From: Rodentibacter heidelbergensis
GTDB taxonomy: Bacteria > Pseudomonadota > Gammaproteobacteria > Enterobacterales > Pasteurellaceae
NCBI RefSeq assembly: GCF_002000125.1
Contig: NZ_MLHH01000023.1
Coordinates: 1-64,000, forward strand
DNA: 64,000 nt
Reading direction: 5' to 3'
Below are positions 53,478 through 62,832 of this stretch, in pieces. The translations under genes were made by a program, and so were the position numbers. How positions within the stretch are numbered: position 1 is the stretch's first letter; each line of letters starts with the position of its first letter. The notes below the pieces were generated by a model, which saw only the letters and a program-made list of their open reading frames with translations, was not told the origin of the DNA and did not search any database.

Positions 53478-56066
53478 ATGCAAGAACAATATCGTCCCGA
53501 TATGATTGAACCGAAAGTTCAGCAGTATTGGGCTGAAAATAAGGTTTTCAAAGCCGTTAAAGATGTCAATAAAGAGAAATATTATTGTCTTTCCATGTTC
53601 CCTTACCCGTCAGGTCGTCTGCATATGGGGCATGTGCGTAACTATACCATCGGTGATGTGGTTTCACGCTATCAACGTATGAACGGTAAAAATGTGTTGC
53701 AACCTATCGGTTGGGATGCTTTTGGTTTGCCAGCAGAAGGGGCAGCCATTAAACACAAAACCGCACCGGCAAAATGGACATACGAAAACATTGAATACAT
53801 GAAAAATCAGCTCAAAATGTTGGGCTTTGGTTACGATTGGGATCGTGAAATTGCGACCTGTAAACCGGAATACTACAAATGGGAGCAATGGTTTTTTACC
53901 GAGCTTTATAAAAAAGGTTTAGTGTATAAAAAAACCTCAACAGTAAACTGGTGTCCGAATGATGAAACCGTACTGGCAAACGAACAGGTGCATGACGGTT
54001 GTTGCTGGCGTTGTGATACGCCGGTGGAACAAAAAGAAATTCCTCAATGGTTTATTAAAATTACCGATTATGCCGAGCAATTATTAGGCGGTTTGGATCA
54101 TCTTCCACAATGGCCGGATATGGTGAAAACCATGCAACGCAACTGGATTGGACGCTCTGAAGGGGTAGAAATCACCTTTGATGTTGCCGATACCAATGAG
54201 AAAGTCGCCGTTTACACCACCCGTCCGGATACCTTCTATGGAGTTAGCTATTTAGGCATTGCCGCCGCTCATCCTTTGGCAAGCCTAGCGGCACAAAACA
54301 ACCCTGAGTTAGCTGCTTTCATTCAAGAAGCGAAAAATGCCAAAGTAGCCGAAGCCGATCTTGCCACCATGGAGAAAAAAGGTATGGCGACAGGCTTGTT
54401 CGCTCTTCATCCCCTAACCGGAGAAAAATTACCGATTTGGGTGGCAAACTTTGTGCTTATGCACTATGGCACAGGCGCAGTAATGGCAGTACCTGCCCAC
54501 GACCAGCGGGACTATGAGTTCGCCCAAAAATATGCCTTGCCATTAAAACAAGTGATCGCGCCGGTTGAGGGGCAAAAAATTGATTTAACCAAAGAGGCTT
54601 TCACTGAACATGGTGTGTTAATCAATTCTGCTGAATTTGATGGCTTAGATTTCGATGGTGCTTTTAACGGTATCGCCGATAAACTTGAGAAATTAGGTGT
54701 GGGTAAACGCCAAGTAAACTACCGCTTGCGTGATTGGGGCGTATCCCGTCAACGTTATTGGGGTGCGCCAATTCCTATGCTCACCCTTGAAAACGGTGAG
54801 GTCGTGCCGGCGCCACTGGAAGATTTACCGATTATTCTCCCTGAAGATGTGGTAATGGATGGGGTGAAAAGCCCGATTAAAGCGGATCCAAATTGGGCGA
54901 AAACCACCTTTAAGGGTGCACCTGCGTTAAAAGAAACGGATACCTTTGATACCTTTATGGAATCGTCTTGGTATTACGCCCGCTACACTTCCCCAACCTT
55001 TGCAGAAGCCATGTTAGATAAAGAGGAAGCCAATTATTGGTTACCTGTAGATCAATATATCGGTGGTATTGAGCATGCCACAATGCACTTGCTCTATTTC
55101 CGCTTCTTCCACAAACTCTTGCGTGATGCCGGTTTTGTGACAAGTGATGAACCAACGGTGAAATTATTATGTCAAGGGATGGTGCTGGCCGATGCCTTCT
55201 ATTATACCAGCCCAACGAACGAGCGGATTTGGGTGAGCCCAACCCAAGTTACCCTTGAGCGTGATGAGAAAGGTCGTATTGTCAAAGCAACCGATCCAGA
55301 GGGACGCGAACTGGTTCATTCCGGTATGACTAAAATGTCGAAATCGAAAAACAACGGTATCGACCCACAGGAAATGGTAGAAAAATACGGTGCAGATACC
55401 GTTCGCTTGTTTATGATGTTTGCCTCCCCTGCGGAAATGACCCTTGAATGGCAAGAATCCGGTGTAGAGGGAGCAAAACGCTTCTTAGGTCGGGTGTGGA
55501 ATCTGGTGTATCAATACCAACAAAACCCGGCAAAAACAACCTTAGAAGTGACCGCACTTTCTGCTGATCAAAAAGCTCTTCGCCGTGAAGTCCATAAAAC
55601 CATTGCGAAGGTCAGCGATGATATTGGCCGCCGTCAAACCTTCAATACGGCTATTGCGGCAATTATGGAATTGATGAACAAACTCACCAAAGCACCATTG
55701 GATAATGAGCAAGATCGTGCCGTTATGGCAGAAGCCTTAAGTGCTGTCGTGCGTATGCTTTATCCGATTACCCCGCATATTTGTTTTGAGCTATGGCATG
55801 CCCTCGGCAATGAAAATAGCATTGACACAGCAGAATGGGTGAAAGCCGATGAAACGGCGATGGTGGAAGATGAAAAACTCATTGTTGTGCAAGTCAATGG
55901 CAAAGTGCGTGGAAAAGTGACCGTTTCAGCCAATGCTACCGAACAGGAAATCAAAGCAATAGCGAAAGCGGATGAAAACGTGGCGAAATTCCTTGACGGC
56001 ATGGAAATTGTCAAAGAAATCTATGTGCCGCTTAAAATGGTCAGTTTTGCAGTAAAACCTGTATAA
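53478..56066 (+). CDS. leuS: Leucyl-tRNA synthetase
   Basis: LeuS charges tRNA(Leu) with leucine. The 862-residue protein has the HIGH-type motif HMGH in [16 protein letters not shown] (about 42-57), the editing CP1 domain (about 225-415, with the [15 protein letters not shown] threonine-rich/Asp site), KMSKS at about 620 ([10 protein letters not shown]), the anticodon-binding helical domain, and a C-terminal domain. AAGGTGATTTT precedes the ATG, just after an uptake signal. In H. influenzae lptE follows directly; here a HEPN-MNT pair intervenes. Confidence 0.97.
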   Translation: MQEQYRPDMIEPKVQQYWAENKVFKAVKDVNKEKYYCLSMFPYPSGRLHMGHVRNYTIGDVVSRYQRMNGKNVLQPIGWDAFGLPAEGAAIKHKTAPAKWTYENIEYMKNQLKMLGFGYDWDREIATCKPEYYKWEQWFFTELYKKGLVYKKTSTVNWCPNDETVLANEQVHDGCCWRCDTPVEQKEIPQWFIKITDYAEQLLGGLDHLPQWPDMVKTMQRNWIGRSEGVEITFDVADTNEKVAVYTTRPDTFYGVSYLGIAAAHPLASLAAQNNPELAAFIQEAKNAKVAEADLATMEKKGMATGLFALHPLTGEKLPIWVANFVLMHYGTGAVMAVPAHDQRDYEFAQKYALPLKQVIAPVEGQKIDLTKEAFTEHGVLINSAEFDGLDFDGAFNGIADKLEKLGVGKRQVNYRLRDWGVSRQRYWGAPIPMLTLENGEVVPAPLEDLPIILPEDVVMDGVKSPIKADPNWAKTTFKGAPALKETDTFDTFMESSWYYARYTSPTFAEAMLDKEEANYWLPVDQYIGGIEHATMHLLYFRFFHKLLRDAGFVTSDEPTVKLLCQGMVLADAFYYTSPTNERIWVSPTQVTLERDEKGRIVKATDPEGRELVHSGMTKMSKSKNNGIDPQEMVEKYGADTVRLFMMFASPAEMTLEWQESGVEGAKRFLGRVWNLVYQYQQNPAKTTLEVTALSADQKALRREVHKTIAKVSDDIGRRQTFNTAIAAIMELMNKLTKAPLDNEQDRAVMAEALSAVVRMLYPITPHICFELWHALGNENSIDTAEWVKADETAMVEDEKLIVVQVNGKVRGKVTVSANATEQEIKAIAKADENVAKFLDGMEIVKEIYVPLKMVSFAVKPV

Positions 56067-56077
56067 AATTAATCTAA

Positions 56078-56098
56078 AAGGCTCGTTTGACGAGCCTT
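56078..56098 (+). terminator. Weak terminator between leuS and HEPN gene
   Basis: AAGGCTCG, loop TTTGA, CGAGCCTT, followed by AATTTTAGG, not a clean T-run, so it is likely leaky. It ends only 18 bases before the next ATG, leaving no space for a promoter after it. Confidence 0.75.
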
Positions 56099-56116
56099 AA
56101 TTTTAGGATAGCGACA

Positions 56117-56530
56117 ATGCAAGATATTCGCTGGCAACAACGCTTTGATAATTACAAAAAAGCAGTACATTATTTGGCTAATGAAGTAGAAAAATATGCA
56201 AATACAGATTTAGATATTATTAAAAAGGGAATTATTCAAAGTTTTGAAATAACGCATGAATTGGCATGGAAACTGCTGCAAGATATCTTAAAATATCAAG
56301 GTGAAGTGGAGCTCTGGGGTTCAAAATCCGCAACACGGTTGGCCTTTAATCGCGGACTTATTCAAAACGGTGAAATATGGTTAGATATGATTGAAAGCCG
56401 TAATATTACCGTCCATACTTATGATGAAAATATTTTAAACAAAGAATTTAATAAAGTAGTGAAAGATTATTTACCTTTATTTATTCAACTAAAAGAGCGT
56501 ATTGAACAATTATGGACGAATTTGGCTTAA
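56117..56530 (+). CDS. HEPN protein of HEPN-MNT pair (HI0074-like)
   Basis: A 137-residue helical protein of the HI0074 type, the HEPN partner of a minimal nucleotidyltransferase. The RX4-6H ribonuclease signature is present as R95-NITV-H100. HEPN-MNT pairs act as toxin-antitoxin systems in which the MNT protein inactivates the HEPN RNase by nucleotidylation; activity of this pair is not shown. The ATG at 56117 has AGGATAG upstream; a start at 56087 lies in the leuS terminator. The MNT gene overlaps its 3' end by 19 bases. Confidence 0.88.
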   Translation: MQDIRWQQRFDNYKKAVHYLANEVEKYANTDLDIIKKGIIQSFEITHELAWKLLQDILKYQGEVELWGSKSATRLAFNRGLIQNGEIWLDMIESRNITVHTYDENILNKEFNKVVKDYLPLFIQLKERIEQLWTNLA

Positions 56531-56823
56531 GTATCAGAGCAACAGAAACAATTCAGAATATTCTAAAAAAGTACCCAGAAGTTGAACAAGCCATTATTTA
56601 TGGTTCAAGAGCAAAAGGGAATTACCGTGAAGGCTCCGATATTGACTTAACCCTCAAAGGTAACCATTTGACCCGTTCAATACTCAGTAAAATTTGGTTA
56701 GATTTAGATGATTCAAATTCGCCTTATCTATTTGATTTGTCTATCTATCATGAACTATCCAATCAGGATTTAGTTGAGCATATTAATCGGGTTGGAAAGA
56801 TGTTTTATCAGCGGATAGCCTAA
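56512..56823 (+). CDS. Minimal nucleotidyltransferase (HI0073-like MntA)
   Basis: A 103-residue MNT protein, antitoxin-type partner of the HEPN gene. It has the full nucleotidyltransferase signature: G31-S32, ten residues, then D43-x-D45 (GSRAKGNYREGSDIDLTL). The third carboxylate probably lies in LFDLSIY (about 81-87). It starts within the HEPN gene, so translation is coupled. The pair lies between leuS and lptE, which are direct neighbours in H. influenzae. Confidence 0.88.
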   Translation: MDEFGLSIRATETIQNILKKYPEVEQAIIYGSRAKGNYREGSDIDLTLKGNHLTRSILSKIWLDLDDSNSPYLFDLSIYHELSNQDLVEHINRVGKMFYQRIA

Positions 56824-56903
56824 AAGAATCGCTTTTGGTGATACAGGGTTTGTGCTAGAGTAGCGAACAATTTTTGTCATTTTCTATAACAAGGAATTTT
56901 AAT

Positions 56904-57395
56904 ATGTTGAAAAAATCCGTGCTATTTTTTGTCCTCTTTTTAAGTGCCTGTGGTTGGCATCTTCAAAATGGCGCATTAATCCCTCAAGAATTACATACCC
57001 TTGCCTTCGAAAGTTCAGATCCTTACAGTGAAATGTCGATGGCAATGCGTCGTCAATTACAAGCCAATAACGTCAATCTGGTGAATGCCGAACAGGGTGT
57101 GCCGGTATTACGCATTAACAAACAAATCACGAATGATGAAGTGTCTTCTATTTTCAAACGTGGACGTGAGGCTGAGAAAACCCTGATGTTAGAAGTGGAA
57201 GCCACCGTGCGTTTGGCCAATGGTCAAAGTTATCCAATCAATGCAAAAGTTAATCGTACTTTCTTTGATAACTCTCGAGCGGCATTGGCTAAAGCTGCAG
57301 AACGTGACGTGATTTGGAATGATATGCGTGAACAAGCGGCTCGTCAGCTCATCACGAAAATGGTGGCATTACAACATCAATTAAAAGAGAAATAA
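56904..57395 (+). CDS. lptE: LPS-assembly lipoprotein LptE
   Basis: LptE plugs the LptD barrel and helps place LPS/LOS in the outer membrane. The 163-residue protein starts with a lipoprotein signal, [16 protein letters not shown] (Cys 16), then [14 protein letters not shown], as in the family. CAAGGAATTTTA precedes the ATG at 56904. Its stop overlaps the holA start (TAATG), and leuS-lptE-holA is the conserved order. Confidence 0.93.
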   Translation: MLKKSVLFFVLFLSACGWHLQNGALIPQELHTLAFESSDPYSEMSMAMRRQLQANNVNLVNAEQGVPVLRINKQITNDEVSSIFKRGREAEKTLMLEVEATVRLANGQSYPINAKVNRTFFDNSRAALAKAAERDVIWNDMREQAARQLITKMVALQHQLKEK

Positions 57396-58429
57396 TGAAC
57401 CGCATTTTTCCTGAACAACTGCCTCATCATCTTGCCCAAGGGCTAGCCAAGGTTTATTGCTTGGTCGGGCAAGATCCGCTGTTGCTCAGTGAAACTGAAG
57501 CGCATATTTATCAAGCGGCATTCCAACAAAACTTTGATGAAAAAAATACGGTACAAATTGACAGCCAGACCGATTGGGCTGCATTAATTGAATCCACCCA
57601 ATCAATGGGCTTGTTTTTTAACAAACAAGTGCTTGTGCTCAATTTACCGGAAAATTTGACCGCACTTTTGCAAAAAAAACTGCAAGAATTCATTCCTGTA
57701 TTACATGAAGAAGTGCTATTGGTGCTAACAATGCCCAAACTTGCCAAAGCGACCGAAAAACAAACATGGTTTTTGGCATTGACAGAATATGAACCCAAAG
57801 CGGTTTTGGTGAATTGCCAAACACCCACTGCGGAACAGCTCCCCCGCTGGGTAAAAAATCGCCTTCAAATGATGGGATTGACGGCAGATAACGAAGCCAT
57901 TGCCCAGCTCTGTTACAGTTATGAAAACAATTTACTTGCCCTCAAACAAACCTTACAACTCTTAGATTTACTGTATCCCGAGAGCAAACTGACTTATCAT
58001 CGGGTCGTTTCGGTGGTTGAGCAATCATCCCTCTTCACCCCTTTCCAATGGATTGATGCCTTGCTTGTCGGTAAAGTTAATCGGGCTAAACGTATTTTAG
58101 TGGGCTTACAGGCGGAAGATGTTCAACCCATTATTTTATTGCGAACCTTACAACGTGAGCTACTTACCTTACTTGAGCTGACAAAACCTCAGCAACCTAT
58201 TCGTATCACAGAGGGGTTACCCGTTCAATCTCTTAAAGCGGAATTTGATCGTCTCAAAATTTGGCAAAATCGCCGACCGCTCTTTTTAGCTGCAGTACAA
58301 CGGCTAACCTATCAAAAACTCTATGAGATTATCCAAGAATTGGCAGATATTGAACGCCTTGCCAAACAAGAGTTTAGCGATAATGTATGGGAAAAATTAA
58401 CGGATTTATCGGTGAAAATTTGTTTATAA
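57395..58429 (+). CDS. holA: DNA polymerase III delta subunit
   Basis: Delta opens the beta sliding clamp as part of the clamp loader. The 344-residue length is normal. Domain I resembles AAA+ without a working P-loop (KVYCLVGQDPLLLSETEAH, about 20-38), followed by domain II and the C-terminal collar (about 215-344). It is translationally coupled to lptE. Confidence 0.93.
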   Translation: MNRIFPEQLPHHLAQGLAKVYCLVGQDPLLLSETEAHIYQAAFQQNFDEKNTVQIDSQTDWAALIESTQSMGLFFNKQVLVLNLPENLTALLQKKLQEFIPVLHEEVLLVLTMPKLAKATEKQTWFLALTEYEPKAVLVNCQTPTAEQLPRWVKNRLQMMGLTADNEAIAQLCYSYENNLLALKQTLQLLDLLYPESKLTYHRVVSVVEQSSLFTPFQWIDALLVGKVNRAKRILVGLQAEDVQPIILLRTLQRELLTLLELTKPQQPIRITEGLPVQSLKAEFDRLKIWQNRRPLFLAAVQRLTYQKLYEIIQELADIERLAKQEFSDNVWEKLTDLSVKICL

Positions 58430-58516
58430 TCTATTGTTTTTTTTTTAAGCTAAAATAGTATAATAAGTCGCCTTTTGGCAATAATCTTATTTATTAATTT
58501 TCGTGAGGAAATCACA

Positions 58517-58780
58517 ATGAAAAAAACATTAGTCGCACTTATCTTTATGGGATTTGGTCTTTCCGCTTCTGCCGCAGAATTATCTGATAGTTGTAAAGCC
58601 TATTTTGCAGAGGTTGATTCATATCTTGCTTCTATGCCGGCAGCTCAAGCCAACTCAATGAAAGCACAGTATGAATCCAGTAAACAACAGTTTGCGATGA
58701 TGCCGGTAGCGGCACAAGATCAGGCTTGTGGACAAGCTGTAGAGCAATTGAAACAAATGAAAGCAGCGATGCCAAAATAG
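58517..58780 (+). CDS. Small exported protein (possible DUF5339)
   Basis: An 87-residue protein with a signal peptide (MKKTLVALIFMGFGLSASAA, cleavage near 19). The mature part is helical, rich in Ala, Gln, Met and Ser, with two cysteines (in SCKAYF and QACGQAVEQL) that may form a disulfide. It resembles small periplasmic proteins annotated as DUF5339 in Pasteurellaceae, function unknown. GTGAGGAAATCAC precedes the ATG; TATAAT lies about 58 bases upstream, after a 10-T run. A palindromic terminator follows. Confidence 0.75.
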   Translation: MKKTLVALIFMGFGLSASAAELSDSCKAYFAEVDSYLASMPAAQANSMKAQYESSKQQFAMMPVAAQDQACGQAVEQLKQMKAAMPK

Positions 58781-58816
58781 TTTTAAATGATGTCATAAAT
58801 GGATTTTGATGAAAAT

Positions 58817-58838
58817 AACCCCAGCCTAGGCTGGGGTT
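58817..58838. terminator. Bidirectional palindromic terminator
   Basis: A perfect palindrome with 11-bp halves (AACCCCAGCCT and its complement) lies between the convergent small exported gene and mutT. Confidence 0.85.
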
Positions 58839-58843
58839 CGTAT

Positions 58844-59251
58844 TTATGGAATTTGCACTTCGCTGAGCAATCGGTTGATTAACTTTGCATTGGCGGGTGG
58901 AAATTGTCCGGCATCTAATGCTTTCTGTTCTATCCAAAAACCTTCTTGCCCTTCACGTCCAAAAGGTTCACCAATCCATTCTTCCACGAGATAGAAGAAA
59001 AATGAAATCACCTTGGTGGGATATTCAAATTGAAAGCGTTCATAAAGTTCAGCATTTAAAACGACAATGCCGATTTCCTCTTCCAACTCACGTTTGAGTG
59101 CTTGTTCCGGTGTTTCGTTTTCATCCACTTTCCCCCCGGGGAATTCAAGAGATTGGGCAAAATCCTGACCTTCCAAACGCTGGGTTAAGTAAATTTGTCC
59201 AAACTCATTGCGAATAATACCGGCTGAAACTTGTATGATTGGTTTTTCCAT
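58844..59251 (-). CDS. mutT: 8-oxo-dGTP diphosphatase MutT
   Basis: MutT cleans oxidised GTP/dGTP from the nucleotide pool. The 135-residue protein has the Nudix box beginning GGKVDENETPEQALKRE and completing with LEEEIGI (about 39-61). It follows secA on the same strand, as in E. coli and H. influenzae, but an uptake-signal hairpin lies between the two genes. With mutY it forms part of the oxidised-guanine defence. Confidence 0.95.
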   Translation of the reverse strand: MEKPIIQVSAGIIRNEFGQIYLTQRLEGQDFAQSLEFPGGKVDENETPEQALKRELEEEIGIVVLNAELYERFQFEYPTKVISFFFYLVEEWIGEPFGREGQEGFWIEQKALDAGQFPPANAKLINRLLSEVQIP

Positions 59252-59271
59252 GTTGTTTGATCCAAAATGAA

Positions 59272-59301
59272 AAAAGTGCGGTCAAAAACAACCGCACTTT
59301 T
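59272..59301. terminator. Inverted uptake-signal pair after secA
   Basis: AAAAGTGCGGT (59272-59282) and ACCGCACTTTT (59291-59301) form a perfect 11-bp hairpin 7 bases past the secA stop. It is a clear case of two DNA-uptake signals acting as a terminator. Confidence 0.88.
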
Positions 59302-59307
59302 AGAATA

Positions 59308-62004
59308 TTAATTGTATTTGGCACGGCTACCGTGGCAATGTTTATACTTTTTACCCGAACCACAAGGGCAAGGCTCATTACGGCCGACACGGCGATCAGC
59401 ATAATCCTCTTCCTGTGTTTCGGCGTGATTCTCCCCTATCGGGCGATGGGTTTGGCTTTCTCGCTCTGCCATTTCTTGACGAAGACGTTCTGCCTCTTCA
59501 ATCTCTTCTTGGGTTCTTACTCGAACACGGGTTAATGTTGTGATCACATGGTGTTTTAAAGAATCTAACATTTCCGTAAACATACGGAATGACTCTTTTT
59601 TATACTCTTGTTTCGGATCTTTTTGAGCATAACCACGCAAATGGATCCCTTGACGGAGATAATCCATCGCCGCTAAATGTTCTTTCCAAAGCTCATCAAG
59701 AGTTTGTAGCATCACCCCTTTTTCGAAATGACGCATACTTTCTTCACCCACTAAGGCTTCTTTCTCTTGGTATTCTTTTTCAGCAATATCAATAATGCGT
59801 TCACGCAGATTTTCTTCATGAAGATGATTATCTTCTTCTAACCAATGTTCGATAGGCAATACCATGCCAAACTCTTGTGCCAATCGCTCTTCAAGCCCTT
59901 TGACATCCCATTGTTCCTCTAAGGATTGTGGCGGGATATATTGGTCGATAACATTATTGAACACATCATGGCGAATAGCCTTGACCGTTTCGGAAATATC
60001 GTCGTTATCCAATAAATAATTGCGTTGCTCATAAATCGCATGACGTTGATCGTTGGCGACATCATCATATTCAAGGAGATTTTTACGACCATCAAAATGG
60101 AAAGCTTCCACTTTCGCTTGGGCAGAAGCAATCACTTTTGCCAACATTTTGGATTCCATGGCTTCACCCGGCACGGTGAAGGCTTTACGCATTAAGTTGA
60201 GTTTGCCCTCATTGAGGTAAATTCGCATCAAACCGTCTTCCAAAGACAGGTAGAAACGAGAAGAACCCGGATCCCCTTGACGACCGGAACGACCACGCAA
60301 CTGGTTGTCGATACGGCGTGATTCGTGACGCTCCGTACCAATAATATGTAAACCGCCGGCTTTCATCACGATATCGTGATTTTTCTCCCACTCGGCTTTT
60401 AACGCATCAAGTTGCGCTTGGGTAGGATTGTCTAATTTGGCTGCCTGAGCTTTCCAGTTACCGCCAAGGATAATATCCGTTCCCCGTCCGGCCATATTGG
60501 TGGCAATCGTCACCGCCCCCGGGAAACCCGCTTCTGCAACAATTTCAGCTTCTTGTTGGTGGAATTTTGCATTTAACACATTGTGTTTAATGCCCGCTTT
60601 ATCCAATGCTTTCGACAAAACTTCCGATTTTTCCACCGAAATCGTCCCCACCAATACCGGTTGTTGGCGTGCCACACAATCTTTAATATCATCAATAATC
60701 GCATTGAATTTGTATTCTTCATTTTCAAACATCAAGTCTGTGCGATCATCTCGAATCATTGGGCGGTTTGTCGGAATGACGACCGTTTCTAACCCATAAA
60801 TTTGTTGGAACTCAAAGGCTTCCGTATCTGCCGTCCCCGTCATACCCGCCAATTTTTCATACAAACGGAAGTAATTTTGGTAAGAAATGGAGGCGACAGT
60901 TTGGTTTTCACTTTTAATCTCAACCCCTTCTTTGGCTTCAATCGCTTGGTGTAAACCGTCAGACCAACGGCGTCCTGCCATCGTCCGTCCGGTATGTTCA
61001 TCAACAATGACGATTTCGCCGTCTTTCACAATATAATCCACATCACGCTCAAATAAGGTATGTGCACGCAATGCCGCCATAATATGGTGCAATAAAACAA
61101 TACGGCCCGGTGAATAAAGAGAATCCCCCTCCGGCATTAACCCTTGTTCAATGAGCCAATTTTCCACTTTTTCCTGACCACGTTCGGTTAAGTGAGCTTG
61201 TTTGGATTTGAGATCTAAGGTGAAATCCCCTTCCCCTTGATATTCATCGGAATCTTCTTTTTCTTGCTTAATTAAACTTGGAATGAGTTTATTCACCGCA
61301 ATGTAAAGATCGGAACTATCTTCTGCCTGACCGGAAATAATTAACGGTGTACGGGCCTCATCAATTAAGATGGAATCCACCTCATCCACTAAGGCATAAC
61401 CTAAAGTTCGTTGGAAACGCTCTTCTTTCGAATGAGCTAAATTATCACGCAAATAATCAAAACCCAATTCACTGTTTGTGGCGTAAGTAATATCTGCAGC
61501 GTAAGCGGCACGTTTTGCTTCAGGCGGTAAACCCGGAATGTTCACGCCGACACTTAATCCTAAAAATTCAAATAACGGGCGATTGGTTTCTGCGTCACGA
61601 CGAGCTAAATAGTCGTTCACTGTCACCACATGTACCCCTTTTCCTTCAAGGGCGATTAAATAACAAGGGAGTGTGGCGGTTAAGGTTTTCCCTTCACCGG
61701 TACGCATTTCGGCAATACAGCGGTTAGTCAACACCATTCCCCCAATCAGCTGAACATCAAAATGACGCATGCCTAATACCCGTTTACTCGCTTCACGCAC
61801 GGTGGCAAAGGCTTCAGGTAGGATGTCTTGCAAGGTTTCACCCGCACTCAAACGCTGGCGAAACTCATCGGTTTTCGCGCGAAGCTGTTCATCACTTAAA
61901 GCTTCAAATTCAGGCTCTAATTGATTAATTTTGCTCACTTGTTTTTTAAGTTTGCGTAAAATGCGGTCGTTACGGCTACCAAAAATTTTCGTTAAAATGC
62001 TCAT
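59308..62004 (-). CDS. secA: Preprotein translocase ATPase SecA
   Basis: SecA drives protein export through SecYEG. The 898-residue protein has Walker A in [13 protein letters not shown] (about 102-114), DEAD-box [16 protein letters not shown] (about 209-224), the NBD2 region [12 protein letters not shown], and the C-terminal zinc SecB-binding motif [14 protein letters not shown] (about 882-895). The ATG at 62004 (AGAAAGAGAAATT upstream) gives [14 protein letters not shown]; 62073 would overlap the regulatory leader. Upstream lies a secM-like arrest gene and an alternating-hairpin leader. Confidence 0.97.
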   Translation of the reverse strand: MSILTKIFGSRNDRILRKLKKQVSKINQLEPEFEALSDEQLRAKTDEFRQRLSAGETLQDILPEAFATVREASKRVLGMRHFDVQLIGGMVLTNRCIAEMRTGEGKTLTATLPCYLIALEGKGVHVVTVNDYLARRDAETNRPLFEFLGLSVGVNIPGLPPEAKRAAYAADITYATNSELGFDYLRDNLAHSKEERFQRTLGYALVDEVDSILIDEARTPLIISGQAEDSSDLYIAVNKLIPSLIKQEKEDSDEYQGEGDFTLDLKSKQAHLTERGQEKVENWLIEQGLMPEGDSLYSPGRIVLLHHIMAALRAHTLFERDVDYIVKDGEIVIVDEHTGRTMAGRRWSDGLHQAIEAKEGVEIKSENQTVASISYQNYFRLYEKLAGMTGTADTEAFEFQQIYGLETVVIPTNRPMIRDDRTDLMFENEEYKFNAIIDDIKDCVARQQPVLVGTISVEKSEVLSKALDKAGIKHNVLNAKFHQQEAEIVAEAGFPGAVTIATNMAGRGTDIILGGNWKAQAAKLDNPTQAQLDALKAEWEKNHDIVMKAGGLHIIGTERHESRRIDNQLRGRSGRQGDPGSSRFYLSLEDGLMRIYLNEGKLNLMRKAFTVPGEAMESKMLAKVIASAQAKVEAFHFDGRKNLLEYDDVANDQRHAIYEQRNYLLDNDDISETVKAIRHDVFNNVIDQYIPPQSLEEQWDVKGLEERLAQEFGMVLPIEHWLEEDNHLHEENLRERIIDIAEKEYQEKEALVGEESMRHFEKGVMLQTLDELWKEHLAAMDYLRQGIHLRGYAQKDPKQEYKKESFRMFTEMLDSLKHHVITTLTRVRVRTQEEIEEAERLRQEMAERESQTHRPIGENHAETQEEDYADRRVGRNEPCPCGSGKKYKHCHGSRAKYN

Positions 62005-62039
62005 AATTTCTCTTTCTAAATCATTTGTTAAAATTAAGG

Positions 62040-62065
62040 AATGAGTGAAATGTTGCTCACTCATT
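62040..62065 (-). promoter_or_regulatory. Hairpin in secA leader
   Basis: AATGAGTGA (62040-62048) and TCACTCATT (62057-62065) form a 9-bp stem between secM and secA, about 36 bases before the secA ATG. Confidence 0.6.
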
Positions 62066-62085
62066 GTCATCATTAATGGTGTGAA

Positions 62086-62131
62086 CCCTTTAATTTCATT
62101 GTGTTAAAGGGACAGCGTCTATGAAATTAAA
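62086..62131 (-). promoter_or_regulatory. Mutually exclusive hairpins at the secM stop codon
   Basis: On the minus strand, TTTAATTTCAT (62131-62121, holding the secM stop codon) can pair with ATGAAATTAAA (62099-62089), an 11-bp stem. The alternative CCCTTTAA (62111-62104) with TTAAAGGG (62093-62086) is an 8-bp stem. The two share bases 62089-62093, so they cannot both form. A ribosome stalled at the RAGP codons would cover the first arm and favour the second hairpin. Confidence 0.6.
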
Positions 62132-62429
62132 TGAGCAAAGGGCCGGCGCGAATAGGGGCTTGACGATTGAATACCGCCACCACAAAGTGCGGTTGAAAAT
62201 CGGGTTGTTTTTTTTCGAAATAGGCTGTCGGAAAAGGTTGGAGGGAAGGTCGTTGCACATGGCAAACCACCTTTGCCCTTTCCAACACCTGTTGGATAGA
62301 AACCTCAGAAGAATAATTTTCTGCCCGGTTATTTTCTAAACTTTGCGTATTAGGCAAAGCAAAAATCGCGATAACACTTAATAGTAATCGCGACCAAAAA
62401 TAAGGGGGGCTTTTGCCTAAAATCATCAT
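62127..62429 (-). CDS. secM: SecM-like secretion monitor with RAGP arrest motif
   Basis: A 100-residue exported arrest peptide. A signal/anchor segment (WSRLLLSVIAIFALP, about 12-26) comes first, then a poorly conserved middle and the C-terminus QAPIRAGPLLI (about 90-100). Arrest motifs of SecM proteins end in (H/Q)xPIR(A/G)xP in Pasteurellaceae and GIRAGP in E. coli, so stalling at Pro97 is expected. The gene lies directly before secA, as secM does. Either of two adjacent ATGs (62429, 62426) may start it; the ribosome-binding site is weak. H. influenzae HI0908 is the likely counterpart. Confidence 0.85.
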   Translation of the reverse strand: MMILGKSPPYFWSRLLLSVIAIFALPNTQSLENNRAENYSSEVSIQQVLERAKVVCHVQRPSLQPFPTAYFEKKQPDFQPHFVVAVFNRQAPIRAGPLLI

Positions 62430-62502
62430 CTCGTTGTTTCTGATAAAAATTGCGTGTATTGTAGCGGAAATCTAAACTGATGTCATTTATTGGGGCTATT
62501 TC

Positions 62503-62832
62503 ATGGAAAACAAGGCAGAACGTTATCAAAAAGCAATGAATATCGTGGAAGTGATGGAGCAATCTTCTTTTTCTCAAATGATGAAAAAAGGCTTAGCCAT
62601 TCACGAGTTAAATCAAAAAATTCACCAGATTTTTCCTCAAGAATTTCAAGGTTTAGTGCGTATCGGTCAGATTAATGGCGAAAAACTTTTTATTGAAGTG
62701 GCTAATGCCATTGTACGACAAGGGATTTTATTTCGTCAGACGGAATTGCTCAGCCTTATCCAACATGAATACCCACAGGTTACAAAATTAGAGGTAAAGA
62801 TTAATCCCGAATTTAAAGGCGTTACGCCTTAA
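62503..62832 (+). CDS. DUF721 (DciA-like) family protein
   Basis: A 109-residue protein of the DUF721 group, like H. influenzae HI0907. DciA-type members load or position the replicative helicase, but short gamma-proteobacterial members are little studied, so the role here is open. The fold is seen in VEVMEQSSFSQMMKKGLAIH (about 15-34), GLVRIGQINGEKLFIEVAN (about 49-67) and LRQ-like IVRQGILFRQTELLSLI. It diverges from secM and its end overlaps the dam end by 11 bases (convergent). Confidence 0.8.
   Translation: MENKAERYQKAMNIVEVMEQSSFSQMMKKGLAIHELNQKIHQIFPQEFQGLVRIGQINGEKLFIEVANAIVRQGILFRQTELLSLIQHEYPQVTKLEVKINPEFKGVTP

Noticed and set aside
62121-62339. 72-residue plus-strand ORF opposite secM
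   Set aside because: The minus frame has a signal segment, the RAGP ending and the right position before secA; the plus frame has none of these.
62429-62503. Possible frameshifted or pseudogene region between secM and the DUF721 gene
   Set aside because: It is a normal divergent promoter gap with no interrupted coding similarity.
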